A program made the position numbers and the translations under genes. The notes under the pieces are model-generated. The model saw nothing but the letters and a program-made list of their open reading frames with translations, was not told the origin of the DNA and did no database searches. A stretch of DNA of 64,000 nucleotides. Origin: Rosenbergiella epipactidis (GTDB taxonomy: Bacteria; Pseudomonadota; Gammaproteobacteria; Enterobacterales; Enterobacteriaceae). The DNA is taken from contig NZ_JABBFQ010000011.1 of assembly GCF_018494055.1 (NCBI RefSeq), positions 1-64,000 on the forward strand, given 5' to 3'. Each line of letters begins with the position of its first letter. Positions within the stretch are counted from its first letter, which is position 1. Of the stretch, positions 42,349-54,393 are shown piece by piece.

Positions 42349-43782
42349 ATGAATAATGCATTAGCACAACAAATTGCCGATCAAGGTGGCGTTGAAGCCT
42401 GGTTGACCGCTCAGCAGCACAAAAGCTTATTAAGATTCTTAACATGTGGCAGCGTCGATGATGGCAAAAGCACCCTGATTGGTCGTCTATTACACGACAC
42501 CCGTCAAATTTACGAAGACCAGCTCTCTTCACTGCATAACGACAGCAAGCGACATGGTACTCAGGGCGAGAAGCTCGATTTGGCCTTACTGGTCGATGGT
42601 TTACAAGCGGAGCGCGAGCAAGGTATCACCATTGATGTCGCTTACCGCTATTTCTCCACTGAAAAACGTAAGTTTATTATTGCCGATACTCCCGGACATG
42701 AGCAGTACACTCGGAATATGGCAACCGGCGCATCGACCTGTGATTTAGCCATTCTGTTAATCGATGCGCGTAAAGGCGTACTCGACCAAACGCGCCGCCA
42801 TAGCTTTATCTCAACGCTGTTGGGGATAAAGCATTTAGTCGTGGCGGTGAATAAGATGGATTTGGTTGACTATAACGAGACGACGTTCAATGAAATTGTT
42901 CAGCAATACCTCGATTTTGCAGAGCAATTACCAAAAGACCTCGATATCCGTTTTGTTCCCGTCTCTGCCCTAGAAGGTGAGAATATTGCGGCGAATAGTC
43001 AACATATGCCGTGGTACAGCGGTCCGACATTGCTTGAAATTCTTGAAACGGTTGAGGTGAAAAGAGTGGTAGAAGGGCAAGCGATGCGCTTCCCTGTGCA
43101 ATACGTTAACCGTCCAAACCTTGATTTTAGAGGCTATGCCGGGACAGTGGCATCGGGCACCGTGACAGTTGGACAAGCGATAAAAGTCTTACCGTCGGGT
43201 GTGAGCAGCCGTGTGGCGAAGATCACCACGTTCGATGGCGACTTACCTCAAGCCTCTGCAGGCGAAGCTGTGACGTTAGTGTTAGAAACAGAAATTGATA
43301 TCTCGCGCGGAGATCTCTTGGTTGATGGCGATGCGCAATTAAGCCCGACTCATGCCGCCGAAGTGGATGTGGTATGGATGGGAGAGAACGCATTACAACC
43401 GGGCCAAAGTTACCAAATCAAAGTTGCCGGTAAAACGGCGCGTGCGGTAGTCGATGAAATCATTCATCAAGTGAATATCAATACGTTAGCCACCAGTGAG
43501 GCGGAGAGTCTACCGCTTAATGCTATCGGACGTGTGGCCTTAACCTTCGATGAGCCATTGATGCTAGACCCTTACGCAGAAAATCCGGTGACCGGCGGTT
43601 TAATCTTTATCGATCGCCTGAGTAACGTTACCGTCGGCGCCGGTATGGTCTATCAAACACGCAGTCTTGACGTGGCGCAGTCAACCGGACAATTCAGTGC
43701 TTTCGAGCTCGAACTTAATGAGCTGGTCCGTAAACACTTCCCACACTGGGACGCTAAAAATTTACGAGATAGCCTGAAATGA
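42349..43782 (+). CDS. cysN: sulfate adenylyltransferase subunit 1 (GTPase)
   Basis: CysN couples GTP hydrolysis to sulfate activation by CysD. The 477-residue EF-Tu-like protein has G1 [14 protein letters not shown] (about 35-48), G3 DTPGHEQY and G4 NKMD, followed by two beta-barrel domains. It ends in a 4-bp overlap with cysC. Confidence 0.96.
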   Translation: MNNALAQQIADQGGVEAWLTAQQHKSLLRFLTCGSVDDGKSTLIGRLLHDTRQIYEDQLSSLHNDSKRHGTQGEKLDLALLVDGLQAEREQGITIDVAYRYFSTEKRKFIIADTPGHEQYTRNMATGASTCDLAILLIDARKGVLDQTRRHSFISTLLGIKHLVVAVNKMDLVDYNETTFNEIVQQYLDFAEQLPKDLDIRFVPVSALEGENIAANSQHMPWYSGPTLLEILETVEVKRVVEGQAMRFPVQYVNRPNLDFRGYAGTVASGTVTVGQAIKVLPSGVSSRVAKITTFDGDLPQASAGEAVTLVLETEIDISRGDLLVDGDAQLSPTHAAEVDVVWMGENALQPGQSYQIKVAGKTARAVVDEIIHQVNINTLATSEAESLPLNAIGRVALTFDEPLMLDPYAENPVTGGLIFIDRLSNVTVGAGMVYQTRSLDVAQSTGQFSAFELELNELVRKHFPHWDAKNLRDSLK

Positions 43783-44384
43783 GTCGGCAAGCTGACAATA
43801 TTGTGTGGCATGAACATGCCGTAACGCCAACAATGCGTGAAACGCTGCACCGCCACCGCGGTGCAGCGATCTGGTTTACAGGACTTTCCGGGTCGGGTAA
43901 ATCCACGCTATCCGGTGCTGTTGAACAGGCCCTTCATCAATTGGGGATCAGTACCTTTCTTCTCGATGGCGATAATGTCCGCCAAGGTTTATGCCGTGAT
44001 CTTGGGTTCAGTGATGACGATCGCAAGGAGAATATTCGTCGTATCGGTGAAGTGGCGAAGTTGATGGCTGATGCTGGACTGATTGTCCTGACGGCTTTTA
44101 TTTCACCGCACCGCAGTGAGCGACAGCTGGCACGTGAATTAATTGGCGAAGAAAGATTTATCGAAATATTTGTCGATACCGCACCTGAAATCTGCGAAGC
44201 CCGAGATCCGAAAGGCCTCTATCGCAAAGCGAGAGCAGGCGAAATCAAAGACTTCACAGGGATTGGTTCTGGGTATGAAGCGCCGCTCTCACCTGAGTTA
44301 CGAGTAGATGGCGAACAATTGGTTACAAAACTGAGCGAGCAGATCATCACTCTGTTACGTGAGCGCGCTATTATCGCAGCTTAA
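43779..44384 (+). CDS. cysC: adenylylsulfate kinase
   Basis: CysC phosphorylates APS to PAPS, the CysH substrate. The 201-residue protein has P-loop GLSGSGKST (about 33-41), [16 protein letters not shown] and the lid region [22 protein letters not shown]. It is coupled to cysN by overlap. Confidence 0.96.
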   Translation: MSRQADNIVWHEHAVTPTMRETLHRHRGAAIWFTGLSGSGKSTLSGAVEQALHQLGISTFLLDGDNVRQGLCRDLGFSDDDRKENIRRIGEVAKLMADAGLIVLTAFISPHRSERQLARELIGEERFIEIFVDTAPEICEARDPKGLYRKARAGEIKDFTGIGSGYEAPLSPELRVDGEQLVTKLSEQIITLLRERAIIAA

Positions 44385-44410
44385 CCCTTTAAGGATAAGT
44401 TACGATTGCT

Positions 44411-44731
44411 ATGCCAGAGTTGCCAGACCCCGTTATGACGCGCCCCCCGTTACCTAAGGAGTGGCCCTCAACGCTCGTTGCGGGGGGCTGCTTTGGCCTA
44501 TTTTCTTATTTCCTCGCGATACTTTCCCCCTTCATTGCGTTCGGGGCCAGCGTGCTGTTTTTTTTCCTCTATACTTGGCCTTTCTTTTTGGCTTTATTAC
44601 CTGTGGCTGTCTTCTCCGGGATGGCGATTTCGGTTTGGCAACAACAGAAGATCTTCTTAACTTTTCTGCTGACATTGCTGCTAGTCAGTGGCAGTTTTTG
44701 GGGACTCTTTTATGCATTTGTCGGCTGGTAA
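44411..44731 (+). CDS. ygbE: DUF3561 inner-membrane protein YgbE
   Basis: A 106-residue membrane protein with three hydrophobic segments and the family core FFLYTWPFFLALLPVAVF, very like E. coli YgbE. Function unknown. As in E. coli it lies between cysC and ftsB. Confidence 0.88.
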   Translation: MPELPDPVMTRPPLPKEWPSTLVAGGCFGLFSYFLAILSPFIAFGASVLFFFLYTWPFFLALLPVAVFSGMAISVWQQQKIFLTFLLTLLLVSGSFWGLFYAFVGW

Positions 44732-44849
44732 AGCGATGGTGAGTTGACTGCGTGGTCTAAAAGTTGTCAGAAAACGCTGACTTGCGACAGGTTACAGTGG
44801 AGTCGAACGCTAACTTGTGGGAAGATTAGCGAATCTGTTGGGGGGAAGG

Positions 44850-45161
44850 ATGGGAAAACTCACTTTATTGCTACTTATTTTACTGGGATGGTTACAATAC
44901 TCATTGTGGCTCGGTAAAAATGGTATCCATGATTACAGTCGCGTCAGCGAAGAAGTTACGCAGCATCAAGATGCTAATGCCAAATTAAAAGCGCGTAACG
45001 ACCAACTGTTCGCTGAAATTGACGATCTCAACGGTGGTTCTGAAGCCATTGAGGAACGTTCTCGAGATGAGCTCGGGATGATTCGTCCTGGTGAAACCTT
45101 CTTTCGCTTAGTGCCTGAACAGAATCGTAACGCCGTAAATAATTCGGCATCAGGACAATAA
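44850..45161 (+). CDS. ftsB: cell division protein FtsB
   Basis: FtsB forms the FtsQ-FtsL-FtsB complex that activates septal peptidoglycan synthesis. The 103-residue protein has one N-terminal membrane helix ([19 protein letters not shown]) and a periplasmic coiled coil (about 28-75). ATG 44850 with GGAAGG upstream gives the E. coli length; the frame itself opens at 44817. Confidence 0.95.
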   Translation: MGKLTLLLLILLGWLQYSLWLGKNGIHDYSRVSEEVTQHQDANAKLKARNDQLFAEIDDLNGGSEAIEERSRDELGMIRPGETFFRLVPEQNRNAVNNSASGQ

Positions 45162-45176
45162 CAACGACGAAAATCA

Positions 45177-45887
45177 ATGATGACAACCGTTTCGACTACG
45201 GGAATTATTGCTGTGGTTCCTGCCGCCGGCATTGGCAGCCGCATGCAATCCTCTTGCCCAAAGCAATATCTCTCTATTGGTTCCAAAACTCTTCTTGAAC
45301 ACAGCATTGCAGCGCTAATTGATCATCCAGCGATAAAGCGGGTCATCGTTGCACTGCATCCTGAGGACGACCGTTTTCAACAATTACCCATTGCGCGTGA
45401 TCCACGCGTCGAGACAGTGGTCGGTGGCGCAACCCGTGCAGAGTCGGTATTAGCGGGCTTAGCGGTCATCACCGATCAAACGGCTTCTTGGGTGTTAGTG
45501 CATGACGCCGCGCGGCCTTGCCTCGCCTTTCAAGACCTTGAACGGTTAATTGCCTTGACCCACCATTCGGCGGTAGGAGGCTTATTAGCCACCCCTGTTA
45601 AGGATACGATGAAGCGGGCTAAGGCTGGCGGGCAGTGCGTAAAACATAGCGTAGAACGCGTCGATCTTTGGCATGCGTTAACCCCTCAATTATTCCCACT
45701 TTCGCTATTGAAACAGTGCTTGCAGCAAGCACTTGAACAAGGCAAAGAGATTACTGATGAAGCCTCGGCCTTGGAATTAGCGGGTTATCAGCCAATACTC
45801 GTAGAAGGGCGTAGCGATAATCTAAAAGTGACTCGTCCGGAAGATCTCGCCTTGGCGGGCTTTTATCTTTCTCAAAAAAACCAATAG
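45177..45887 (+). CDS. ispD: 2-C-methyl-D-erythritol 4-phosphate cytidylyltransferase
   Basis: IspD makes CDP-ME in the MEP isoprenoid pathway. The 236-residue protein has the nucleotidyltransferase loop [20 protein letters not shown] (16-35) and [10 protein letters not shown]. Adjacent ATGs at 45177 and 45180 are both possible. ispF follows after 10 bp. Confidence 0.95.
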   Translation: MMTTVSTTGIIAVVPAAGIGSRMQSSCPKQYLSIGSKTLLEHSIAALIDHPAIKRVIVALHPEDDRFQQLPIARDPRVETVVGGATRAESVLAGLAVITDQTASWVLVHDAARPCLAFQDLERLIALTHHSAVGGLLATPVKDTMKRAKAGGQCVKHSVERVDLWHALTPQLFPLSLLKQCLQQALEQGKEITDEASALELAGYQPILVEGRSDNLKVTRPEDLALAGFYLSQKNQ

Positions 45888-45897
45888 GAGCATTGTT

Positions 45898-46377
45898 ATG
45901 CGTATTGGCCACGGTTTTGATGTACACGCTTTTGGCGGGGAAGGTCCCCTGATTATTGGCGGCGTTCGTATTCCCTTTCCACAAGGTTTTCTTGCCCATT
46001 CTGATGGCGACGTTGCCCTCCATGCATTAACCGATGCGCTGCTCGGCGCTGTCGCGTTAGGTGATATTGGTAAACTCTTTCCAGACACCGATCCCGCATT
46101 TAAAGGCGCGGATAGCCGCGGGCTCCTGCGTGAAGCTTGGCGTAGAATTCAAGAGAAGGGTTATGCAATAGGCAACGTCGATGTGACCATTATTGCGCAA
46201 GCGCCAAAGATGCTGCCGCATATTCCACAAATGCGTATTAATATTGCTGAAGACTTGGGCTGCCATATGGATGATGTCAATGTTAAAGCCACTACCACTG
46301 AAAAGCTCGGGTTTACTGGCCGTGGAGAAGGAATCGCCTGTGAAGCTGTCGCATTGCTGGTAAAGGTAGACGGCTAA
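45898..46377 (+). CDS. ispF: 2-C-methyl-D-erythritol 2,4-cyclodiphosphate synthase
   Basis: IspF cyclises CDP-ME 2-phosphate to MEcPP. The 159-residue trimeric enzyme has the zinc site GHGFDVH (Asp8 and His10), [17 protein letters not shown] and the C-terminal [18 protein letters not shown]. The last base of its stop is the first of the truD ATG. Confidence 0.96.
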   Translation: MRIGHGFDVHAFGGEGPLIIGGVRIPFPQGFLAHSDGDVALHALTDALLGAVALGDIGKLFPDTDPAFKGADSRGLLREAWRRIQEKGYAIGNVDVTIIAQAPKMLPHIPQMRINIAEDLGCHMDDVNVKATTTEKLGFTGRGEGIACEAVALLVKVDG

Positions 46378-47426
46378 TGGATACGACTCCACTACAATGG
46401 TTACTCGGTAAGCCTACCGCGACGGGGGTGATTAAACAGTCAGCAAGTGACTTCCGCGTTATCGAAGATCTTGGTTATACTGCTGATCAGCACGGTGAGC
46501 AGTTATTGATTCGGCTACGTAAGACCGGCTGTAATACCCGTTTTGTCGCAGACGCTTTAGCAAAGTATTTAAAGATTCCGGCTCGAGAAGTGAGTTATGC
46601 GGGAATGAAAGATCGTCATGCCGTCACCGAGCAGACTTTCTGTGCGCGCTTACCGGGTAAAGAAATGCCAAGCTTTGATCGTTTCGCCTTGGAAGGGGTG
46701 GAGATCTTGGAAGTGGCCCGTCACCAACGTAAAGTGCGAATTGGCGGTTTGGCCGGTAACTTTTTCGAACTGGTCGTGCGTGATATCAGCGATATTGCCA
46801 GCGTTGAGCAACGCTTAGCCGCCATTGCTCAACAAGGTGTCCCAAACTATTTTGGTGAACAACGTTTTGGTCGAGACCGCCATAACCTGACGCTTGCTGA
46901 ACAGTGGGCATCGGGTGAAATACGGATTAAAGATCGTACCAAGCGCGGCCTGCTGCTTTCCGCTATACGCAGTGATATCTTTAACCAAGTTACCAGTGCA
47001 CGTCTGGCGGCACAGTCCAATTTGTCGACGCTTTGGGTGGGAGATTGCGTACAGCTAACCGGACGTGGCAGCTGGTTTGTGGTAAGCGAAGACGAATTTA
47101 GCGAAACACAATCCCGTGTACAGCAGGGTGATTTACGCATCACCGCGCCGTTAGTCGGTAAAGGTAACACAGTGGTGACCGGCGCTGCCGCGGACTTCGA
47201 ACAACAGCAACTAGCGACGCAACAGGCCTTTATCACGCTGCTTTCTACCGAACGTGTCGATGCAGCGCGCCGCGCAATGCTCGTTTGTCCGCGCGATATG
47301 ACCTGGACATGGCTTGAGGGCCAACATTTACAGCTTAATTTCTGGTTGCCAGCAGGCAGTTTCGCAACCAGTGTCGTGAGAGAACTCGTATTACAGGGAG
47401 AAATGATTGAGGATCCTGCTGAGTAA
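46377..47426 (+). CDS. truD: tRNA pseudouridine(13) synthase
   Basis: TruD makes pseudouridine 13 in tRNA-Glu. The 349-residue protein has the catalytic aspartate in AGMKDRHA (Asp79) and NYFGEQRFG, both TruD hallmarks. It overlaps ispF by one base and surE by 20 bases in the usual order. Confidence 0.95.
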   Translation: MDTTPLQWLLGKPTATGVIKQSASDFRVIEDLGYTADQHGEQLLIRLRKTGCNTRFVADALAKYLKIPAREVSYAGMKDRHAVTEQTFCARLPGKEMPSFDRFALEGVEILEVARHQRKVRIGGLAGNFFELVVRDISDIASVEQRLAAIAQQGVPNYFGEQRFGRDRHNLTLAEQWASGEIRIKDRTKRGLLLSAIRSDIFNQVTSARLAAQSNLSTLWVGDCVQLTGRGSWFVVSEDEFSETQSRVQQGDLRITAPLVGKGNTVVTGAAADFEQQQLATQQAFITLLSTERVDAARRAMLVCPRDMTWTWLEGQHLQLNFWLPAGSFATSVVRELVLQGEMIEDPAE

Positions 47427-48171
47427 TGATGACGGTGTCTTAGCACCGGGTATTCAACGTTTGGCTCAAGCACTGCGTAATGTCGCAGTGGACGTTCGTA
47501 TTATTGCTCCCGATCGCAACCGCAGTGGGGCATCGAGCGCTTTGACCCTCGATATGCCGCTGCGCACGTATCACCATGAAAATGGCGATATTGCTGTGCA
47601 GCAAGGAACTCCCACCGATTGCGTCTATCTCGGCGTCAATTGTTTAATGGCCCCTGCGCCTGATATTGTGATTTCGGGGATTAATGCGGGTCCAAACCTC
47701 GGCGACGATGTGATCTATTCAGGCACGGTGGCTGCGGCAATAGAAGGGCGTCACCTGGGCTTACCGGCACTTGCGGTATCGTTAAATGGTACAACCCACT
47801 ACGACACTGCCGCCGAAGTGACTTGCCAGATTTTGGCTATACTGGCAAAACACCCGCTGCGGTTAAGTCCGGTCTTAAATATCAATGTCCCTGATCTCCC
47901 TTTGGCTGAGATTAAGGGCTGGAAAGTGACACGCTGTGGTTATCGCCATCCGGCCAATAAGGTGATCACTCAACAAGACCCGCGTGGTGAAACGCTCTAT
48001 TGGATCGGGCCACAAGGCAAGCCTCAGGATGCGGGGGAGGGGACGGATTTTGATGCGGTCGAACAAGGCTATGTTTCCATCACTCCTTTAGGTATTGATC
48101 TCACTGCATACCCTGCAGTCTCCCAATTATCAGAATGGTTAGGGAATGTTGAGGGCCAAGTCACATGCTAA
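47407..48171 (+). CDS. surE: 5'/3'-nucleotidase SurE
   Basis: SurE is a metal-dependent survival-phase phosphatase acting on nucleoside monophosphates and polyphosphate. The 254-residue protein begins [10 protein letters not shown], with the metal aspartates Asp8 and Asp9, and has [20 protein letters not shown]. The start is a TTG, as needed to keep the N-terminal motif, with GGGAG 8 nt upstream; it lies inside truD. Confidence 0.95.
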   Translation: MRILLSNDDGVLAPGIQRLAQALRNVAVDVRIIAPDRNRSGASSALTLDMPLRTYHHENGDIAVQQGTPTDCVYLGVNCLMAPAPDIVISGINAGPNLGDDVIYSGTVAAAIEGRHLGLPALAVSLNGTTHYDTAAEVTCQILAILAKHPLRLSPVLNINVPDLPLAEIKGWKVTRCGYRHPANKVITQQDPRGETLYWIGPQGKPQDAGEGTDFDAVEQGYVSITPLGIDLTAYPAVSQLSEWLGNVEGQVTC

Positions 48172-48791
48172 GTCGGCGTGTAGAGATGTTACTTGATTAT
48201 TTACGTCAGCATGGCATTGCTGATGAGTCGATATTACGTGCGATTTCACTCGTGCCGCGTGAGCAATTTGTCGATGAGGCATTTGAGCATAAGGCTTGGG
48301 ATAATAACGCACTGCCTATCGGCTATGGTCAAACGATTTCGCAACCCTATATGGTCGCGAGGATGACCGAACTATTGGGCTTAACACCGTTCTCTCGGGT
48401 GCTCGAAATTGGTACGGGTTCAGGTTATCAGACCGCGATTTTAGCCAATTTGGTTGAACACGTTTACTCGGTTGAGCGAATCAAAGGCTTACAGTGGGCG
48501 GCCAAACGTCGGCTTAAAAACCTTGATTTGCATAACGTCTCGACACGTCATGGTGATGGTTGGCATGGATGGGTTTCTCGCGGGCCTTTTGATGCCATAA
48601 TTGTGACCGCAGCGGCGCCAGAGATCCCGCTTGAGCTGGTGGCACAGTTAGCCGATGGGGGAGTGATGGTACTGCCCGTTGGTGAGGAACAGCAATTTTT
48701 ACAGCGTATCCAACGCATTGGTGAAGAGTTCACCGACGATATGATAGAACCCGTACGGTTCGTCCCGTTAATTCCAGGTGATCTGGCTTAA
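48165..48791 (+). CDS. pcm: protein-L-isoaspartate O-methyltransferase
   Basis: Pcm methylates L-isoaspartyl residues to start repair of aged proteins. The 208 residues equal the E. coli length. The SAM motif is [13 protein letters not shown], and AVPREQFV-type ([11 protein letters not shown]) and [11 protein letters not shown] motifs are conserved. It overlaps surE by 7 bp. Confidence 0.95.
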   Translation: MLSRRVEMLLDYLRQHGIADESILRAISLVPREQFVDEAFEHKAWDNNALPIGYGQTISQPYMVARMTELLGLTPFSRVLEIGTGSGYQTAILANLVEHVYSVERIKGLQWAAKRRLKNLDLHNVSTRHGDGWHGWVSRGPFDAIIVTAAAPEIPLELVAQLADGGVMVLPVGEEQQFLQRIQRIGEEFTDDMIEPVRFVPLIPGDLA

Positions 48792-48922
48792 CGTTTTCCT
48801 TACATCGTCTCATAGCCTGTCTTGGCGTTGCCTGCTACTATTGGACGATAATTTCATTTAAGTTGTTTACAGTCCGAATGAGGATAGTACAACCAATAGT
48901 CGTCAGCCTTATGGGGGAATGA

Positions 48923-50101
48923 ATGAGCAAAGGAAGCAACAGTATCAAGTATCGCCAGATGGCGCTCGCCTCATTGATTGCTGCCACTTTGGCAGGATGT
49001 AGTTCAGAGAGTACCGATTCACAAGCCCCAATCACTGCTATTGGTGCCAGTGGCGGAGCACCAGCAGGCTCCACTCAACGTGCCGTTGCGCAGTATCCAT
49101 CGACATCGTCTACTGTTCAAAGTGCGCCACGCTCAATAGCCACTCAACCCGTACAGGCACCTCAACCGGTGATGCCGGTCCAGTCAAGCCAACCTGTGCA
49201 GTCTACACAGCAACCGATCAGCAACCAGCCCGTGACGCTACAAAACGGTAAAATTGTCTATAACCGTAATTATGGGAATATTCCTAAGGGGAGTTATAGC
49301 GGCAGCACCTACACTGTTAAGCGCGGTGATACATTATTTTACATCGCATGGATTACTGGTAACGATTTTCGCGATCTTGCACAGAAAAATAGTATCGCAG
49401 CCCCTTATAGCTTGAATGCTGGCCAAGTCCTCCAGATTGGTAATGGTGCTGGACAACCCATCACGGGTCCTAATGAAATTAGTAAAGCAGATAACATCTC
49501 TACTAATAACAATAGTGCAAATAATGTTGAGAGAACCGTTCCCAAAGAGGTTGCACAACAGCCAATAGTTACGTATTCTGAAGATACTGATGAACAAAGC
49601 AGCAATAATTCTGCTCAATCAAGCAGTAAATTATTACCGAGCAAAGCTGCTGCAGCCGGAAGTGCTGCCGCGCCGATTGTGGCGCCGACCACCACTCCGA
49701 CCGCTAGCAGTACGACCAGTTCAGCGCCAATTACGACGTGGCGTTGGCCGACAAAAGGAAACATTATTGATGGTTTCTCGGCGTCGGAAGGTGGAAATAA
49801 GGGCATCGATATTGCTGGCTCTCGTGGCCAAGCAGTAGTTTCTACAGCAGCAGGTAGAGTTGTGTATGCAGGGAATGCATTACGTGGTTACGGTAACCTG
49901 ATTATCATCAAACATAATGATGATTACCTCAGCGCCTACGCCCACAACGATACGATGTTGGTGAGAGAGCAGCAAGAAGTCACTGCCGGTCAGAAGATTG
50001 CTACCATGGGTAGCACTGGGACGAGCTCGGTAAGATTGCACTTTGAAATTCGTTATAAAGGAAAATCCGTCAATCCGTTGCGTTACTTACCGCAGCGATA
50101 G
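48923..50101 (+). CDS. nlpD: murein hydrolase activator NlpD (lipoprotein)
   Basis: NlpD is an outer-membrane lipoprotein that activates amidase AmiC at the septum. The 392-residue protein has lipobox LAGC (Cys26), a Ser/Gln/Pro-rich linker (about 35-110), a LysM domain ([20 protein letters not shown]), a second low-complexity linker, and a C-terminal degenerate M23/LytM domain ([18 protein letters not shown]). In E. coli the main rpoS promoter lies inside nlpD; the same is likely here. Confidence 0.94.
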   Translation: MSKGSNSIKYRQMALASLIAATLAGCSSESTDSQAPITAIGASGGAPAGSTQRAVAQYPSTSSTVQSAPRSIATQPVQAPQPVMPVQSSQPVQSTQQPISNQPVTLQNGKIVYNRNYGNIPKGSYSGSTYTVKRGDTLFYIAWITGNDFRDLAQKNSIAAPYSLNAGQVLQIGNGAGQPITGPNEISKADNISTNNNSANNVERTVPKEVAQQPIVTYSEDTDEQSSNNSAQSSSKLLPSKAAAAGSAAAPIVAPTTTPTASSTTSSAPITTWRWPTKGNIIDGFSASEGGNKGIDIAGSRGQAVVSTAAGRVVYAGNALRGYGNLIIIKHNDDYLSAYAHNDTMLVREQQEVTAGQKIATMGSTGTSSVRLHFEIRYKGKSVNPLRYLPQR

Positions 50102-50143
50102 ATGCAGGGCCTTCTGGCTCTGCTAGGACCAGGAGGCATCAAA

Positions 50144-51136
50144 ATGAGTCAGAATACGCGTAAAGTTGAAGAGTTACATGATATTGACTACGACGATCAA
50201 GAGAATGTAGCTTTTGAAGAGCAGAATGCGACCAGCGATTCTAAAGATGATTATGAAATTTCTAGCGCAGAGGAAGAACTCTTCTCGCCGAATTCATCCC
50301 AACGGGTCCTGGATGCTACGCAACTTTATTTAGGTGAAATTGGTTTCTCACCGCTGCTTACTGCAGAAGAAGAGATCCTCTTCGCTCGCCGTGCGCTACG
50401 TGGGGATGTCGCCTCCCGTCGCAGAATGATCGAAAGTAACCTCCGCTTGGTGGTAAAGATCTCACGTCGCTATAACAACCGTGGCTTACCATTACTCGAC
50501 CTGATCGAAGAAGGTAACCTGGGGCTGATCCGCGCAGTGGAGAAGTTTGATCCTGAGAAGGGCTTCCGTTTCTCTACTTACGCAACCTGGTGGATCCGTC
50601 AAACGATCGAGCGGGCTATCATGAACCAGACGCGTACCATTCGTCTGCCTATCCATATCGTTAAAGAATTAAATGTGTATTTACGTACTGCACGTGAACT
50701 GACGCAAGTTCTGGACCACGAGCCAACTGCTGAAGATATTGCACAGAAATTGGATAAGCCAGTCGAGGATGTCAGTCGAATGCTTCGCCTTAACGAACGT
50801 ATTGCTTCAGTCGATACGCCGATTGGTGGTGATTCAGAAACATCATTACTTGATATGATTTCTGACGATGACGACAATTCGCCAGAGTATACCAACCAAG
50901 ATAACGATATGAAGCAAAGTATTGTTAAATGGTTGTACGAGCTGAATGCGAAACAACGTGAAGTGTTAGCACGTCGTTTTGGTCTGCTGGGATACGAGCC
51001 AGCAACATTGGAAGATGTCGGCCAAGAGATTGGACTTACTCGCGAACGTGTTCGTCAGATTCAAGTTGAAGGTTTACGCCGTCTGCGCGAAATCTTAGAA
51101 GGTCAAGGTCTGAGCCTTGATGCACTGTTCTTGTAA
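50144..51136 (+). CDS. rpoS: RNA polymerase sigma factor RpoS
   Basis: RpoS directs the general stress and stationary-phase response. The 330-residue protein has sigma-70 regions 1.2 ([12 protein letters not shown]), 2 ([22 protein letters not shown] and [12 protein letters not shown]), 3 and 4 ([20 protein letters not shown]). ATG 50144 with AGGAGG upstream gives MSQNT as in E. coli; the frame opens 42 bp earlier. Confidence 0.97.
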   Translation: MSQNTRKVEELHDIDYDDQENVAFEEQNATSDSKDDYEISSAEEELFSPNSSQRVLDATQLYLGEIGFSPLLTAEEEILFARRALRGDVASRRRMIESNLRLVVKISRRYNNRGLPLLDLIEEGNLGLIRAVEKFDPEKGFRFSTYATWWIRQTIERAIMNQTRTIRLPIHIVKELNVYLRTARELTQVLDHEPTAEDIAQKLDKPVEDVSRMLRLNERIASVDTPIGGDSETSLLDMISDDDDNSPEYTNQDNDMKQSIVKWLYELNAKQREVLARRFGLLGYEPATLEDVGQEIGLTRERVRQIQVEGLRRLREILEGQGLSLDALFL

Positions 51137-51150
51137 TTGACCGCTTCGTG

Positions 51151-51182
51151 AAAAAATAGCCATCGTAAGATGGCTTTTTTTA
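51151..51182. terminator. bidirectional terminator between rpoS and mutS
   Basis: GCCATC and GATGGC pair around GTAA, with an A-run before and a T-run after the stem, so it can stop both the rpoS transcript and the convergent mutS transcript. Confidence 0.85.
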
Positions 51183-51192
51183 TGTCTAAAAT

Positions 51193-53754
51193 TTATATCA
51201 GCGTTTTGAGGCGGTAGATCCATTCCAGCGCTTGGCGAGGGCTAAGCGTATCGGGATCGAGTGTCTCTAACGCTTCGATCGCTGGCGAGGTTTCTTCAAC
51301 AAGTAGAGACAGTTGATTCGTCTCCGCCCCAGAGACGGGAGCATGAGTCGGCTGAGCCTCCAGTTCACGTAATTTTTGTCGAGCGCGTTTAATTACCTCT
51401 TTTGGGACACCGGCTAATGCCGCGACGGCGAGCCCGTAGCTCTTGCTGGCGGCTCCTTCACTGACTGTATGCATAAAGGCAATACTGTCGCCATGTTCCC
51501 GGGCGTCGAGATGAACATTCTCGACAGCGGTAAGTTGCTCAGGCAGCGCCGTCAGTTCGAAATAGTGGGTGGCAAACAGTGTCAGTGACTGTAAGCGGCT
51601 GGCAAGATTTTCCGCGCAGGCCCAAGCCAGCGATAACCCATCATAGGTTGAGGTGCCTCGACCAATCTCATCCATCAGCACCAAGCTATTGCGAGTCGCA
51701 TTATTGAGAATATTGGCTGTTTCGGTCATCTCAACCATAAAGGTGGATCGTCCCGAAGCCAGATCGTCGGCGGCCCCTACACGAGTAAAGATCCGATCGA
51801 TTGGGCCGATCGTCACGGCTTCAGCCGGAACGTAGCTCCCCACCCAGCTCAATAACGCGATTAATGCGGCTTGGCGCATATAGGTGCTTTTACCTCCCAT
51901 ATTAGGACCGGTAATGATAAGCATGCGGCGTTGCGGCTGTAACGTTAAGGGATTAGGAATAAAGGGTTCTTTAAGGACCTGTTCAACCACCGGATGACGA
52001 CCTTGAGTGATATCGATCCCTGCTTGGTCGGTCAATTGCGGGCAGACATAATGTAAGGCTTCCGCGCGTTCAGCCAAATTGGTCAACACATCCAGTTCCG
52101 CTAGCGCGGCAGCACTCTGTTGTAAGTCAGCAAGATGAGGCAACAGTTGATCAAAAAGCTGCTCATAAAGCGCCTTCTCCAAAGCCAATGCTTTACCTTT
52201 AGAGGTCAGGACTTTATCTTCATACTCTTTAAGTTCAGGAATGATGTAACGTTCTGCATTTTTGAGGGTTTGACGGCGAACATAGTTAATCGGCACTAAG
52301 TGGCTCTGTCCCCGACTGACTTGAATAAAGTAGCCGTGTACCGCGTTATAACCCACTTTTAAGGTATCAATCCCTAACCGATCGCGTTCGCGAATTTCCA
52401 AGCGATCAAGGTAGTCTGTTGCCCCTGCCGCTAAGGCTCGCCATTCATCCAACTCTTGATGATAGCCTTCGGCAATCACGCCGCCATCCCGTACTAATAC
52501 AGGGGGCGTCTCGACGATAGCCTGGTCGAGTAATTCACGAAGTGTGGTAAATTCGCCACTGCGTTCCGCTAATATTTTCAGTGAAGGGCCAGAAGTCTCG
52601 GCCAACAGTGCTTGAATATCAGGAAGCTGATGAAAGGCATGGCGCATACGCGCTAAGTCCCTAGGGCGCGCTGAGCGTAACGCTAATCGAGCGAGGATAC
52701 GTTCCAAGTCACCGATTTGGTGGAGTAGCGGCTGAAGCGATGCGGCTAACGGCTGTAATTCGCTAATTGCCTGCTGACGGGCGGTAATTATCGCGACATC
52801 GCGTAGTGGTGTATGCAACCAACGTTTCAGCATCCGGCTGCCCATCGGCGTAACCGTGCGATCAAGTACCGAGGCTAGCGTATTATCGGTCCCCCCCGCG
52901 AGATTTTGCGTGATTTCTAAATTTCTACGCGTGGCGGCATCCATGATGATGGTGTCTTGCTGACGTTCCATGGTAATACTGCGTAGGTGTGGCAATGCCG
53001 TACGTTGGGTATCTTTAGCGTACTGCAATAGACAACCTGCGGCGGGTAAGGCGAGTAGGGCTTGCTCTACACCAAATCCTTGTAAGTCGCGGGTGCCAAA
53101 CTGTAAAGTCAGTTGTTGGCGGGCGGTGGAAAGGTCGAATTCCCAGAGCGGACGACGGCGTAGGCCTCGGCGCTGTTCAATCAAATGAAAGGCGGCAAAA
53201 TCTTCAGGGTAGAGAAGCTCAGCGGGATTGGTGCGTTGTAATTCTGCTGCCAGTGTTTCCTCGCTTTCCGCTTCAGTTAATAGGAAGCGCCCAGAACCAA
53301 TATCCAGTGTGGCAAAGCCGAAGCCTTTTGGTGTTTGATACACAGCGGCCAGCAGATTATCTTGGCGTTCATTTAATAAGGCTTCGTCGCTAATTGTTCC
53401 CGGCGTGACGATACGTAACACCTTACGTTCAACCGGGCCTTTACTCAGCGCGGGATCACCGACTTGTTCGCAAATCGCGACCGATTCTCCCATCTGTACC
53501 AGCTTGGCGAGATAACCCTCGACCGCATGATAGGGAACGCCAGCCATCGGAATGGGCTGTCCTGCGGAAGATCCCCGTTTGGTTAATGAGATATCCAGAA
53601 GTTGAGAAGCCCGCCGTGCATCATCAAAAAATAACTCATAAAAGTCCCCCATCCGGTAGAACAGTAAGATATCAGGATGCTCAGCTTTCAGGCCGAGATA
53701 CTGCTGCATCATCGGGGTGTGGGCGGCTAAATTTGCGTTGTCGGTTATAGACAT
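51193..53754 (-). CDS. mutS: DNA mismatch repair protein MutS
   Basis: MutS recognises mismatches and starts methyl-directed repair. The 853 residues equal the E. coli length. The mismatch-reading Phe-x-Glu is in RMGDFYELF (Phe38, Glu40), the ATPase Walker A in [16 protein letters not shown], and Walker B in [16 protein letters not shown]. It is convergent with rpoS, as in related genera. The variable region begins just upstream of its start. Confidence 0.97.
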   Translation of the reverse strand: MSITDNANLAAHTPMMQQYLGLKAEHPDILLFYRMGDFYELFFDDARRASQLLDISLTKRGSSAGQPIPMAGVPYHAVEGYLAKLVQMGESVAICEQVGDPALSKGPVERKVLRIVTPGTISDEALLNERQDNLLAAVYQTPKGFGFATLDIGSGRFLLTEAESEETLAAELQRTNPAELLYPEDFAAFHLIEQRRGLRRRPLWEFDLSTARQQLTLQFGTRDLQGFGVEQALLALPAAGCLLQYAKDTQRTALPHLRSITMERQQDTIIMDAATRRNLEITQNLAGGTDNTLASVLDRTVTPMGSRMLKRWLHTPLRDVAIITARQQAISELQPLAASLQPLLHQIGDLERILARLALRSARPRDLARMRHAFHQLPDIQALLAETSGPSLKILAERSGEFTTLRELLDQAIVETPPVLVRDGGVIAEGYHQELDEWRALAAGATDYLDRLEIRERDRLGIDTLKVGYNAVHGYFIQVSRGQSHLVPINYVRRQTLKNAERYIIPELKEYEDKVLTSKGKALALEKALYEQLFDQLLPHLADLQQSAAALAELDVLTNLAERAEALHYVCPQLTDQAGIDITQGRHPVVEQVLKEPFIPNPLTLQPQRRMLIITGPNMGGKSTYMRQAALIALLSWVGSYVPAEAVTIGPIDRIFTRVGAADDLASGRSTFMVEMTETANILNNATRNSLVLMDEIGRGTSTYDGLSLAWACAENLASRLQSLTLFATHYFELTALPEQLTAVENVHLDAREHGDSIAFMHTVSEGAASKSYGLAVAALAGVPKEVIKRARQKLRELEAQPTHAPVSGAETNQLSLLVEETSPAIEALETLDPDTLSPRQALEWIYRLKTLI

Positions 53755-54168
53755 AATCTATCTATTCCATTGAATTTAAATTGAATTATCATTTTGGTTA
53801 TTATCATTAGGTTTCACGTAGTCTCATAAAAAATTACCAAATCCCGCTTGTTAGTGTAGGTCAGAAATAAAGCCGATACGGGCGAAAATTGAGGTTTGCG
53901 TGTTCGGATATCAAGACCTTTTACTACCCTTATACTAGCCCAGTGACCAATAAGCTGTCACAGGTAAAAAGTCGAAATTTTCCATAAACCCTGCCTGCAA
54001 TGGCCCGTACGAAGTTATAAGAATTCAAGTTCATCAGAGATATAGGGCGCTGTCCGGTGTCTGAGCTGAAAGATGAGAAAAAACGATTATTATAAGAAAG
54101 TCAAAAGCCTAAAGCGGCAGTTCTGACAGTTGAAGGGTTGGTTGTGTTGTATCTAACTGAACCGATAG
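53755..54168. other. non-coding, AT-rich stretch beside mutS
   Basis: No credible reading frame, RNA gene or long repeat is visible. It includes the mutS promoter region. It reads like degraded foreign DNA at the start of the mutS-side variable region. Confidence 0.4.
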
Positions 54169-54363
54169 AAGGTCAAAGAACACCTTGAAACGATTCACCA
54201 CTATGCCAAAGACTTAGATCCTCTGGGCAATAAAGGCTCTATGAGAACTATTGAACGACAAATAGAACAACTCCAATCCAGAACCCAGGCCGTTGCATCA
54301 TTTAGACGTGCGGTGAGAACACAACTAATAAAACTCGGTGCAGAGGATTATTTAATTGATTGA
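54169..54363 (+). pseudogene. C-terminal fragment of an unrecognised gene
   Basis: A 64-codon open stretch with protein-like composition (for example YAKDLDPLGNKGSMRTIERQ and FRRAVRTQLIKLGAED, ending ID and stop), but with a stop just upstream and no ribosome-binding site. An adjacent frame (54130-54190) holds another protein-like run (TVEGLVVLYLTEPIEGQ), consistent with a frameshifted remnant. I do not recognise the family. Confidence 0.45.
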
Positions 54364-54393
54364 AGTTTGGATGCAGCTGAGCTGTTTATCTTT

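Noticed and set aside
46847-47473. 208-residue minus-strand open frame opposite truD
   Set aside because: It is fully antisense to truD and the start of surE, with low-complexity Ser/Arg-rich composition and no ribosome-binding site; a shadow of a real gene.
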